Below are positions 1-5,310 of a stretch of 6,683 nucleotides of DNA, one piece after another. This stretch comes from an uncultured euryarchaeote. GTDB taxonomy: Archaea > Thermoplasmatota > Poseidoniia > Poseidoniales > Poseidoniaceae. The stretch covers positions 1 to 6,683 of the forward strand of contig CALBJF010000200.1 of NCBI GenBank assembly GCA_937892665.1. The letters run 5' to 3'. The notes below the pieces were generated by a model that saw only the letters and a program-made list of their open reading frames with translations, made no database searches and had not been told where the DNA came from. The number at the start of each line of letters is the position of its first letter. Position 1 is the stretch's first letter. A program made the translations under genes and the position numbers.

Positions 1-1073
1 CTAGGGCGACAATGGAGGCCTATCCTCTTCTCATACAAGAAGGAGAAATGGTGACTTTCGACGCCCGAGAATCAGATGCGGTTGAAGGCATCATCACAGA
101 GTTTCGGTGGGATTTTGGTGACGGAGAAAAACGAGAGACTGTCTCAGGATTTACTTCACACACGTACAAGATGTTTGGGGCTTATACAGTGACGTTAACA
201 GTAGAAAATGACCAAGGAGGAGTCGACGAAACCTCTGCGGTTGTTGTTGTAAACGGAGCGCCAGTTATCGACCTAAAATATCCTGAAAACCCAAGAGCAG
301 GAGATTCAATCCTTCTCGATGCTTCAGCATCTGCTGACCCTGAAGGAAATAATCTACTCTTCTCCTGGGATCTTGACTGGGGTGTTGATTCAGATGGCGA
401 TGGAGATGGCCGTAATGACGTCGACTCTTCTGACAATCAAGTGCTACTTCCGACCAATAAAAGTGGGATATACGTTGGCTCTATAACAATCGATGATGGT
501 CAAGAAGGAGTATTAACAGAGGTCTTTGAACTCAACGTATCGTCTCGACGGTTCAGTGTTGTATGGAAAGAAAAAGTAATCGAACAATCTTGGTCTGACT
601 ATCTTGCAGAAGGAGATGAATGGAGCCAAGAAATCACACCGGGCTCTACTGGTAGGATAATTTCATACGAAGCCATTCTTGAATTGGAGAACGACTTGAT
701 TCAACCCTATGATAACTTCACTCTTGTCGTTACTGTTCCTGAAGATAACTACAATGAGCAAGCGGATACAGAAGGCGGAAATATAACAGCTAACGAAAAC
801 GCAAAGGCAACACTTACTGAGGACAAACTCAACCCGCTAGGTGCCGAAGGAATCTATGATTCAGATAACATGGAAATGGTGATCCAAATGTTGCTTAATG
901 AACCAGGTTCAGCATTTGGACAATCTCCGTGGGTGCTCATGGTGCAAGCCCTGCAATCAAATCCTGACTCTGCGATTGAAATCCTCCCAGATCCAGATCC
1001 TGGAAATGATTGGGTGTTGACCATAAGAATCACAATACAAGAACCAGTCATTACAGAAATCGCATTCGAGTAG
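1..1073 (+). CDS. PKD-domain secreted or cell-surface protein, 5'-truncated by the window edge
   Basis: The frame is open to base 1 (complete codons from base 3), so ATG 12 is probably an internal Met and the N-terminus and signal peptide lie outside the window. Counting from that Met, residues 5-81 form a PKD domain with the diagnostic WDFGDG at 33-38 and a closing beta strand TVTLTVEND. Residues 82-176 form a second PKD/cadherin-like beta domain. This one has the core SWDLDW and an Asp/Gly-rich loop at 126-138 (DSDGDGDGRNDVD) resembling thrombospondin-type-3 or EF-hand-like calcium-binding loops. Residues 177-353 are acidic and hold no family I recognise. No C-terminal membrane anchor or sorting signal is visible, so attachment must come from upstream sequence or the protein is released. 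PKD domains are extracellular binding or spacer modules in archaeal surface proteins and exported enzymes. A catalytic domain could lie upstream, so the function is open. Confidence 0.85.
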   Translation, partial: RATMEAYPLLIQEGEMVTFDARESDAVEGIITEFRWDFGDGEKRETVSGFTSHTYKMFGAYTVTLTVENDQGGVDETSAVVVVNGAPVIDLKYPENPRAGDSILLDASASADPEGNNLLFSWDLDWGVDSDGDGDGRNDVDSSDNQVLLPTNKSGIYVGSITIDDGQEGVLTEVFELNVSSRRFSVVWKEKVIEQSWSDYLAEGDEWSQEITPGSTGRIISYEAILELENDLIQPYDNFTLVVTVPEDNYNEQADTEGGNITANENAKATLTEDKLNPLGAEGIYDSDNMEMVIQMLLNEPGSAFGQSPWVLMVQALQSNPDSAIEILPDPDPGNDWVLTIRITIQEPVITEIAFE

Positions 1074-1106
1074 TTTAAGACGAAAAGAGTTTGAAGGACT
1101 GTTGAC

Positions 1107-1113
1107 AGGAAGG
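1107..1113 (+). promoter_or_regulatory. Probable ribosome binding site deciding the start of the 117-aa gene
   Basis: The bases AGGAAGG pair with the CCTCC core of the 16S 3' end. They stand 10 nt before ATG 1124 but only 1 nt before GTG 1115, which favours the ATG as the true start. Confidence 0.45.
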
Positions 1114-1123
1114 TGTGAGTGGC

Positions 1124-1477
1124 ATGGTTGAATCTGTTGAAATCAGTCGAGTAAACATACGAGACACCTTGTCTTTGGACCTATCTGTTTGGATGCATCA
1201 CCCTGACGACATGGACTTTAGGCCAGCAATGTCCTGTAAGGATAAGACACTCACAATTCATTCTCAAACCTCAGGAGAACCGCTTGCATCGGTTGATCTA
1301 GATGATGATCAAATGCAAGCACTAGAAGCATCACTTACCGCAGAACTGCGTGTTAAATTCCACGTTCACGGCATGCACGGCCGATTGGACAAGATTGCTC
1401 CGATTATAGCGGATGGTAAAGCAAAGAAACTCGCTACGGCCAATTGGAAAACCACCCAACCAGTTTCTTTTGAGTAG
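1124..1477 (+). CDS. Unrecognised small conserved-looking protein, about 117 aa
   Basis: I do not recognise a family. The protein is soluble, with no signal peptide or membrane segment. It begins with alternating polar/hydrophobic stretches suggestive of beta strands (VESVEISRVNI, LSLDLSVWM), then an acidic segment VDLDDDQMQALEASL that looks helical. A histidine-rich patch follows (KFHVHGMHGRLDK, about residues 78-90), where His80, His82 and His85 could bind a metal; that is speculation. The tail is Lys-rich. ATG 1124 is chosen because a Shine-Dalgarno-like site lies 10 nt upstream. GTG 1115 would add three residues but sits almost on that site. The gene follows the PKD gene by 50 bp on the same strand and may share its transcript. 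The next gene starts 48 bp later. Coding is supported by length, a clean stop at both neighbours and no competing longer frame. Confidence 0.7.
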   Translation: MVESVEISRVNIRDTLSLDLSVWMHHPDDMDFRPAMSCKDKTLTIHSQTSGEPLASVDLDDDQMQALEASLTAELRVKFHVHGMHGRLDKIAPIIADGKAKKLATANWKTTQPVSFE

Positions 1478-1508
1478 GGATTCCCCCCATTTCTTTCATA
1501 ACCGTAAA

Positions 1509-1520
1509 CGACGAAAGTCG
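1509..1520 (+). promoter_or_regulatory. Small GNRA-capped hairpin just before the winged-helix start codon
   Basis: CGAC-GAAA-GTCG forms a perfect 4-bp stem closed by a GAAA tetraloop, an unusually stable RNA cap. It ends 5 nt before ATG 1526, where an initiating ribosome would sit. It could tune translation if the mRNA has a leader. A 4-bp stem may also be chance, and an alternative pairing of CCG 1502-1504 with CGG 1519-1521 competes with it. Confidence 0.3.
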
Positions 1521-1525
1521 GAATT

Positions 1526-1810
1526 ATGTCTCCGAGACGATTAGGAAAAGGTTCCCAAAAGAAAGCACGATTTGACCGACTAAAAAATGAGATAATGCGA
1601 TTTGTTACGGCAAACCCAGGATGCTCAGCCCAATCCATTGTTGCAAATCTATCTCACGATAGGGTGATGAGAAATCATGGCCTTACACCAAGGAAAGTTG
1701 GATTCTTTATTCCAAGGCATCTTGCTGACCGACTGACTTGGTGGCAAGATCATCGTGCAGGAAGACGAGTCTACGGGCGGCTTGACGAGAATGATGAGAA
1801 TACTGCATAG
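1526..1810 (+). CDS. Small winged-helix DNA-binding protein, 94 aa (putative)
   Basis: The layout suggests a compact winged helix-turn-helix. There is a basic N-terminal tail (residues 1-14, many Lys/Arg), helix 1 at about 13-29 (ARFDRLKNEIMRFVTAN), helix 2 at about 34-42 (SAQSIVANLS), a candidate recognition helix at about 54-71 (TPRKVGFFIPRHLADRL) and a short wing with GRRVYGRL at 79-86. The 'PGCSAQSIVANL' pattern matches the turn between the first helices of many archaeal wHTH regulators. The high basic content fits nucleic-acid binding. No ligand domain is present, so it may be a basal or architectural regulator; its target is unknown. ATG 1526 is the only good start. There is no strong Shine-Dalgarno, but an AT-rich TTTCATAA lies about 28 bp upstream, compatible with a leaderless transcript. 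bioY begins 52 bp downstream on the same strand, so biotin-linked regulation is possible but unproven. Confidence 0.7.
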   Translation: MSPRRLGKGSQKKARFDRLKNEIMRFVTANPGCSAQSIVANLSHDRVMRNHGLTPRKVGFFIPRHLADRLTWWQDHRAGRRVYGRLDENDENTA

Positions 1811-1862
1811 CACCATTTATTTGGAGTGTAAGAACTAATAGTCCATTTGTGATGGTAAAATC

Positions 1863-2477
1863 ATGTTCAGTCAATTGAACCTAAACAGACCTAAACGCTG
1901 GCATCAAGCCTTTTCAAGTCAATCCCTTTCTTATTATGAGCGTACGATTTTAGTTACCTTCTTTGCAGGCTTTACTGCTCTATGCGCTCAAGTAGCATTT
2001 GTTATTCCTGAATTGTCTCCAGTCCCCTTCACTCTTCAGACATTTGCAGTTCTTGCAACGGGCGTCTTCCTTAAGAGGAATGATGCCTTTCTTTCAGGCT
2101 CAGTTTACCTACTAGCCGGGGCCTTAGGAGCTCCCGTTTTTGCCGAGCAAGGTCACGTATTGTTTATCGATGGGGGGACTCTTATCGCATCAGGGGGCTA
2201 TCTGCTAGCATTCCCATTCGCCTCTGCGGTGGTTGCGACTGGCCTTGACATTTCTCGAAATTCGGAAAACCCTCAGTATGCAATCCAGGCGCTATGTTGG
2301 ATTACTGCAATGATTCCAGTCTATGTTGTTGGGACGCTATGGCTCGCTCATTCCTACGATGTCTCATTGAGTCAGGCATACGAATGGGGAGTTGAGCCAT
2401 TCATTCTCTGGGATTTGTTCAAGATTGTGATGCTCGGACTTGTAACAACAATGATTTGGTCGTATTCGAAGGAATAG
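1863..2477 (+). CDS. bioY: BioY, biotin-specific S component of an ECF transporter
   Basis: BioY binds and imports biotin in the cytoplasmic membrane, alone or with the EcfT/EcfA energising module. The 204-aa protein matches the family in length (usually about 180-200) and motifs. These are the first helix ending ALCAQVAFVIP (39-49), the hallmark PVPFTLQTFAVLATGVFL (53-70), YLLAGALGAPVFA (82-94), the glycine-rich SGGYLLAFPFA (110-120) and the C-terminal GVEPFILWDLFKIVMLGL (176-193) with the family's D-x-x-K pattern at D184 and K187. About six hydrophobic segments are visible. A divergent point is the loop before SGGYL, where the usual GPTGGYL reads TLIASGGYL. The N-terminus is about 25 residues longer than usual and polar. 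ATG 1863 has no Shine-Dalgarno; an ACTAATAG at 1834-1841 about 25 bp upstream could be the TATA box of a leaderless mRNA. No ecfA, ecfT, birA or biotin-synthesis gene is in the window, so biotin scavenging is inferred. Confidence 0.93.
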   Translation: MFSQLNLNRPKRWHQAFSSQSLSYYERTILVTFFAGFTALCAQVAFVIPELSPVPFTLQTFAVLATGVFLKRNDAFLSGSVYLLAGALGAPVFAEQGHVLFIDGGTLIASGGYLLAFPFASAVVATGLDISRNSENPQYAIQALCWITAMIPVYVVGTLWLAHSYDVSLSQAYEWGVEPFILWDLFKIVMLGLVTTMIWSYSKE

Positions 2478-2511
2478 ATACCGACGAACTCATGAGGCTT
2501 CACTTCTTGCT

Positions 2512-3186
2512 ATGGGCATGAGCGAAGGGCAACAGGTTGCTGCATACTTCGATCTCGACGGGACTTTACTTAATGCTTCAAGCGAAAAAACGCTGACAGG
2601 AGTACTTGCAAAAAGACGGCCTTGGCGAATCCCCCATGCTACAGTTGCTTGGTCACTTGGGACCGTCTTCGGCCTTCTGACAGGCAAATCTCCATACGAC
2701 GCTCTACGCAACAGAGGCCATCTCTCCCTTGCTTCTTGGTCAGTATTAGAGCAATATTCTAACGAAATAGCCCCTCAATTACTCGAGCCGAAAATATCCC
2801 AACAGGCATGGGAAAAAATCGCTTGGCACCGAGAACAAGGTCACCGTTTGGTCTTGGTCACTGCCACAGTCGCTCCCATGGCTGAAGCAATGGGTCGAAT
2901 ATTAGGCATGGATGAAGTATATGGCTGCGGACCAAGCAACCGTAATGGAATTCTTTCGGGTTCTGAACGAGGTTGGTCTGTTCCACGACGTAAAGGAAAA
3001 GTGCCTGTAGTCGAAATGGACGCCAGGGAAAACGGCCATGATCTCTCCAAATGCTATGGATATGGAAATACACTTGCTGACTCATGGTTTATGAGAATCT
3101 GTGGTCATGCGATAGCAGTTAACCCCGAATCCTCTTTGAGGTCATTTGCAAAAGAGAATAAATGGGAAATCGTTGAATGGCCTTAG
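2512..3186 (+). CDS. HAD-superfamily subfamily IB hydrolase (phosphoserine-phosphatase-like)
   Basis: This is a cytosolic Mg2+-dependent phosphatase by family; the substrate is unknown. Motif I is FDLDGTLL at 13-20, with nucleophile Asp14 and general acid Asp16. A helical cap follows (about 25-95). Motif II is LVLVTAT at 113-119 (Thr117), motif III is the Lys of RRKGK (Lys161 or Lys163), and motif IV is GYGNTLADSWFM at 183-194. The end AIAVNPESSLRSFAKENKWEIVEW (200-223) is typical of the HAD-IB group that includes SerB-like and CicA-like proteins. An oddity is that the first acidic residue of motif IV is Asn186, with Asp190 kept, so metal binding may rest mostly on Asp190. The length of 224 aa is normal. 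Starts at 2512 and 2518 are both possible; both keep motif I. The gene follows bioY by 34 bp on the same strand and may be co-transcribed, but no functional link to biotin is evident. A role in phospholipid or serine metabolism would be a guess. Confidence 0.88.
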   Translation: MGMSEGQQVAAYFDLDGTLLNASSEKTLTGVLAKRRPWRIPHATVAWSLGTVFGLLTGKSPYDALRNRGHLSLASWSVLEQYSNEIAPQLLEPKISQQAWEKIAWHREQGHRLVLVTATVAPMAEAMGRILGMDEVYGCGPSNRNGILSGSERGWSVPRRKGKVPVVEMDARENGHDLSKCYGYGNTLADSWFMRICGHAIAVNPESSLRSFAKENKWEIVEWP

Positions 3187-3191
3187 TACCT

Positions 3192-3199
3192 TCATATAG
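3192..3199 (+). promoter_or_regulatory. Candidate TATA box for the 299-aa gene
   Basis: TCATATAG is centred about 24 bp before ATG 3220. That is the spacing expected when an archaeal transcript starts at the start codon itself, and no Shine-Dalgarno precedes that ATG. This favours ATG 3220 over the upstream in-frame TTG 3202. Confidence 0.45.
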
Positions 3200-3219
3200 T
3201 CTTGAAAATAGATTCTCTC

Positions 3220-4119
3220 ATGAGCGATTTATTTGATACCGATGACGAAAATGAGAAAGAAACTCCTTGCGCCTCTTTTGAGTATCAGGATGAGAAAAAG
3301 AACGTATTCAAGAATCTCGTTAATGATAGCTTTACAGCAATGCAGACTTCCTTTGATTATCTTCTAAAAACAATTGAAAGAAATCCAGACCGGATTATTT
3401 TCGGAGTTGATAAAATAATCATTCTTGGAAAACTCGCTACCTATTCAGTACCTCTAGAGGGATTAATTCAACGAATGAGGAATCCATATGCTGGTGGAAG
3501 CGGGCTCAATTCAACAACAGCTACGTTCAAGGGAAAGCTCGATGGAAAAGAAGCATCTGTCTGTATTCAGCCAGATCATCAGAATGTTGCCAACCTTCCG
3601 GGATGCGATGTTCTGGATTCCTATTTCTTGATGCTGCTCAATGATGACAAGTTCATTCAACAAGAGAGGCATGGCCCTCTACGACATTCATTGCTCAACC
3701 TGTATGGCCTCTCTGCAAGCCCAGCCTCTGAAGCGTTGAAGGAATTCTTTGATGTAACGATGGAGGCTACATACATCCCTGGAGAAAGCGTGGTCGAAAT
3801 CAAAGGAACAAATGGTTGGAAATGGAGAATGAGTGATGCCAATCCACTTGTTAAAGGCTTCACAATCTGGTTCAAGAAACCAAGGCAAAGAGCATGGAAG
3901 AAAGTAGTCCAAGATACCGTTGAATTCGAGTATGCTTACCATTATGAGGATGTATTCAGCGTCTTAGAATTGCTTTCTGATTCCCCTAGAGTTTTAGTTG
4001 AAGACGAAACATATGCTTCTGATGGCTACTTTAGAAAGATGGTTGGGCCTCATTATTCACCTCTCGAGAAGCGATTAATCGCTGATGAAAATAACGAGCG
4101 CGAAGGCGCAGAGTCTTGA
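3220..4119 (+). CDS. Unrecognised soluble protein, about 299 aa
   Basis: I do not recognise a family. The start is acidic (MSDLFDTDDENEKE), then comes a helical region of about residues 25-60 (NVFKNLVNDSFTAMQTSFDYLLKTIERNP). A mixed alpha/beta core includes a Gly/Ser/Thr-rich loop NPYAGGSGLNSTTATF (about 87-102) and a following strand pair KGKLDGKEASVCI. The central part has HGPLRHSLLNLYGL (about 151-164). A beta-rich block follows (ESVVEIKGTNGWKWRM, KGFTIWFKKPRQRAWKKVV, about 190-230), and the tail is charged (ENNEREGAES). It has no signal peptide or membrane segment, so it is probably cytoplasmic. The length, regular codon use and absence of rival frames support coding. ATG 3220 is preferred because a TATA-like box sits 24 bp upstream; TTG 3202 would add six residues. 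The stop lies only 2 bp from the 3' end of the convergent tRNA-Arg gene. A lineage-specific family is the likeliest status. Confidence 0.8.
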   Translation: MSDLFDTDDENEKETPCASFEYQDEKKNVFKNLVNDSFTAMQTSFDYLLKTIERNPDRIIFGVDKIIILGKLATYSVPLEGLIQRMRNPYAGGSGLNSTTATFKGKLDGKEASVCIQPDHQNVANLPGCDVLDSYFLMLLNDDKFIQQERHGPLRHSLLNLYGLSASPASEALKEFFDVTMEATYIPGESVVEIKGTNGWKWRMSDANPLVKGFTIWFKKPRQRAWKKVVQDTVEFEYAYHYEDVFSVLELLSDSPRVLVEDETYASDGYFRKMVGPHYSPLEKRLIADENNEREGAES

Positions 4120-4121
4120 GT

Positions 4122-4198
4122 TGGCGGCCCCACCGCGATTCGAACACGGGTTGCTGGCTCCGCAAGCCGGCGTGATATCCAAGCTACACTATAGGGCC
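4122..4198 (-). tRNA. tRNA-Arg (anticodon GCG), CCA encoded
   Basis: Read on the - strand, the 77 nt fold as a tRNA. The acceptor stem GGCCCTA pairs with TGGGGCC (one G-T wobble), followed by discriminator G and an encoded CCA. The D-arm has G10-C25, T11-A24, G12-C23, a T13/T22 non-pair and the G18G19 pair in the loop. The anticodon loop is TTGCGGA, giving anticodon GCG for Arg codons CGC and CGU. The 4-nt variable loop is CAAC. The T-arm CCGTG/CGCGG closes the canonical TTCGAAT loop. A20 and C35, known arginine-identity bases in bacteria, are present. No intron is seen. An oddity is that the anticodon stem CCGGC/GCCAG has a C28/A42 mismatch. The gene is convergent with the 299-aa gene and ends 2 bp from its stop, so any read-through transcript would be antisense to it. 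Confidence 0.94.
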
Positions 4199-4227
4199 CT
4201 TGGTAATCGAATCCACCGACCACTTGG

Positions 4228-4236
4228 ATATAAGCG
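4228..4236 (-). promoter_or_regulatory. Candidate TATA box of the tRNA-Arg gene
   Basis: On the - strand CGCTTATATCC includes TTATAT, centred about 32 bp upstream of the tRNA 5' base. With archaeal initiation about 26 bp downstream of the box, this gives a leader of roughly 6 nt before the mature tRNA. It is the best TATA-like match in the 100-bp gap shared with the divergent thioesterase gene. Confidence 0.55.
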
Positions 4237-4298
4237 CAACGGCACGATTTACCGGTTTCTGTACAAGAGTTCATTGCGTTTATCCTTCTGGGCTAAGC

Positions 4299-4724
4299 AT
4301 GGCAGTTCGTTTGCAAAGAGGCGTGGACTTTCCAATGGTCGACCTTGCAAATATCGCCTATTACCCGAGAATTTTCGATTTAGCACACCGTTTTTTTGAA
4401 GATTCCTGGGAGTCTATCTGTGGAATCAAGTACTCACAATTAATATTGGAACGGCAGATTGGTTTCCCAGTGGTCCACGTAGAGTCTGATTTCATTGCAC
4501 CACTTCGATATGGAGACGTGGTAACAGCAACAATTTGGATCCAAAAAGTGGGAGATACATCGTGCACTTGGTGCTACGAATTCCACAATCAAGAAAATGT
4601 CTTGCTTTGGACATCAACCCAGATTACCGTTTGTGTTAATATGGATACAATGGAGCGTATTTCCATTCCCACGTTTCTCAGAACTGGGTTAGATAATTGC
4701 AGCAGAGGTGTTCAAAATGGATGA
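4299..4724 (+). CDS. Hotdog-fold acyl-CoA thioesterase, 4HBT/YbgC-FadM type
   Basis: Family members hydrolyse acyl-CoA thioesters in the cytoplasm; the acyl group cannot be read here. From ATG 4299 the protein is 141 aa, the usual single-hotdog length. The first strand runs into VDFPMVDLANIAYYPRIFDLAHRFFEDSW (9-37). This aligns with the FGDCDPAGIVWYPNY-type active-site segment of 4-hydroxybenzoyl-CoA thioesterases, and Asp15 falls on the catalytic Asp (Asp17 in the Pseudomonas enzyme). Next come the central hotdog helix (26-50), PVVHVESDFIAPLRYGDVVTATIWI (57-81), where RYGD is a strong family mark, and the remaining strands. The usual first Asp of 'GDxD' is Met13. The frame opens further upstream to TTG 4200, but that stretch abuts the tRNA and holds its promoter, so the ATG is preferred. 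There is no Shine-Dalgarno before it. The 3' end overlaps the membrane-protein gene by 8 bp. Confidence 0.88.
   Translation: MAVRLQRGVDFPMVDLANIAYYPRIFDLAHRFFEDSWESICGIKYSQLILERQIGFPVVHVESDFIAPLRYGDVVTATIWIQKVGDTSCTWCYEFHNQENVLLWTSTQITVCVNMDTMERISIPTFLRTGLDNCSRGVQNG
4705..4710 (+). promoter_or_regulatory. Strong ribosome binding site inside the end of the thioesterase gene
   Basis: GAGGTG matches the 16S anti-Shine-Dalgarno and lies 6 nt before ATG 4717. It fixes the start of the membrane-protein gene there rather than at GTG 4708, whose own bases are part of the site, and points to coupled translation with the thioesterase. Confidence 0.65.
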
Positions 4725-5310
4725 AGAAAAGCCCGATATGTTTGCAATTCGTCCAGATAGAAAAGGAGTAAAAACGGTTGCAATTCTACTTTTGTTGGGA
4801 TCACTTTTTTTCGGAGTTTTAGCATATACCGATCTCACAAATGCAAACTCCGAAGAATTATCCCAAGCTCAAATTGAAACACTAATCAACGTTCCAAATC
4901 AACAAGGTGAAAATTTAAGCATGGAACAATACCAAGATTTTCACAAGGAAATTAATGAGTCCAATGGCTATCTGATAAGAGGAATTGCACTTGGAATAGG
5001 AAGCGCCTTTGTATTCATTGGCAGTATTCTTCTCTTCGGTATGAAGCCAATAGGGGGAAAGATAGCCATAGTTGGCTCAGGAATCACTTTTGTTGGAGGA
5101 ATATATGGGTGCATGATCGTCTATGATGCTGCTAAGGAACATCTGCTTGAATCTATGCTGGTTCAAACCCATGAGATTACGGGATATCTCTGCGGAGTAT
5201 GCGCCTTTTTATGTGGGGCAATGGCGCTTCTTCCACTGATAAATGCAAGGGCAAAACTAGCGTTTAATGAAGCTAATTCAGTAAAATTGGTTCAAGATGA
5301 ATCCGAGTGA
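4717..5310 (+). CDS. Four-helix membrane protein of unknown function, 197 aa
   Basis: I do not recognise a family. Four hydrophobic segments lie at about residues 19-38 (VKTVAILLLLGSLFFGVLAY), 88-108, 113-135 (Gly-rich, GGKIAIVGSGITFVGGIYG) and 154-175 (ITGYLCGVCAFLCGAMALLPLI). A polar 48-residue loop at 39-87, rich in Gln, Asn and Glu (EELSQAQIETLINVPNQQ), separates the first two. The short N-terminus has both acidic and basic residues. The basic RPDRKGVK before helix 1 suggests a cytoplasmic N-terminus, which would put the large loop outside. ATG 4717 is chosen from the GAGGTG site 6 nt upstream. The ATG lies within the last codons of the thioesterase gene (8-bp overlap), which implies coupled translation and possibly related roles. 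Its own 3' end overlaps the convergent pentapeptide-repeat gene by 19 bp. It could be a lipid-related or small integral membrane scaffold protein, but nothing in the sequence settles this. Confidence 0.82.
   Translation: MDEEKPDMFAIRPDRKGVKTVAILLLLGSLFFGVLAYTDLTNANSEELSQAQIETLINVPNQQGENLSMEQYQDFHKEINESNGYLIRGIALGIGSAFVFIGSILLFGMKPIGGKIAIVGSGITFVGGIYGCMIVYDAAKEHLLESMLVQTHEITGYLCGVCAFLCGAMALLPLINARAKLAFNEANSVKLVQDESE

Noticed and set aside
4089..4198. tRNA gene as an attachment site for an integrated element
   Set aside because: No duplicated tRNA 3' fragment, integrase or compositional break is visible in the window.
4200..4298. In-frame 5' extension of the thioesterase from TTG 4200
   Set aside because: It adds 33 residues absent from hotdog thioesterases, starts 2 bp from the tRNA 5' end, and contains the likely tRNA promoter. 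ATG 4299 gives the normal family length.
4391..4397. Run of seven T that might be a terminator or a frameshift site
   Set aside because: It encodes Phe-Phe inside the conserved HRFFEDSW segment of the thioesterase, the frame is intact on both sides, and no hairpin precedes it.
4085..4399. 104-codon open frame on the + strand across the tRNA gene
   Set aside because: It runs through the tRNA and overlaps the unknown gene and the thioesterase in other frames. The product is low-complexity and basic, with no recognisable domain.
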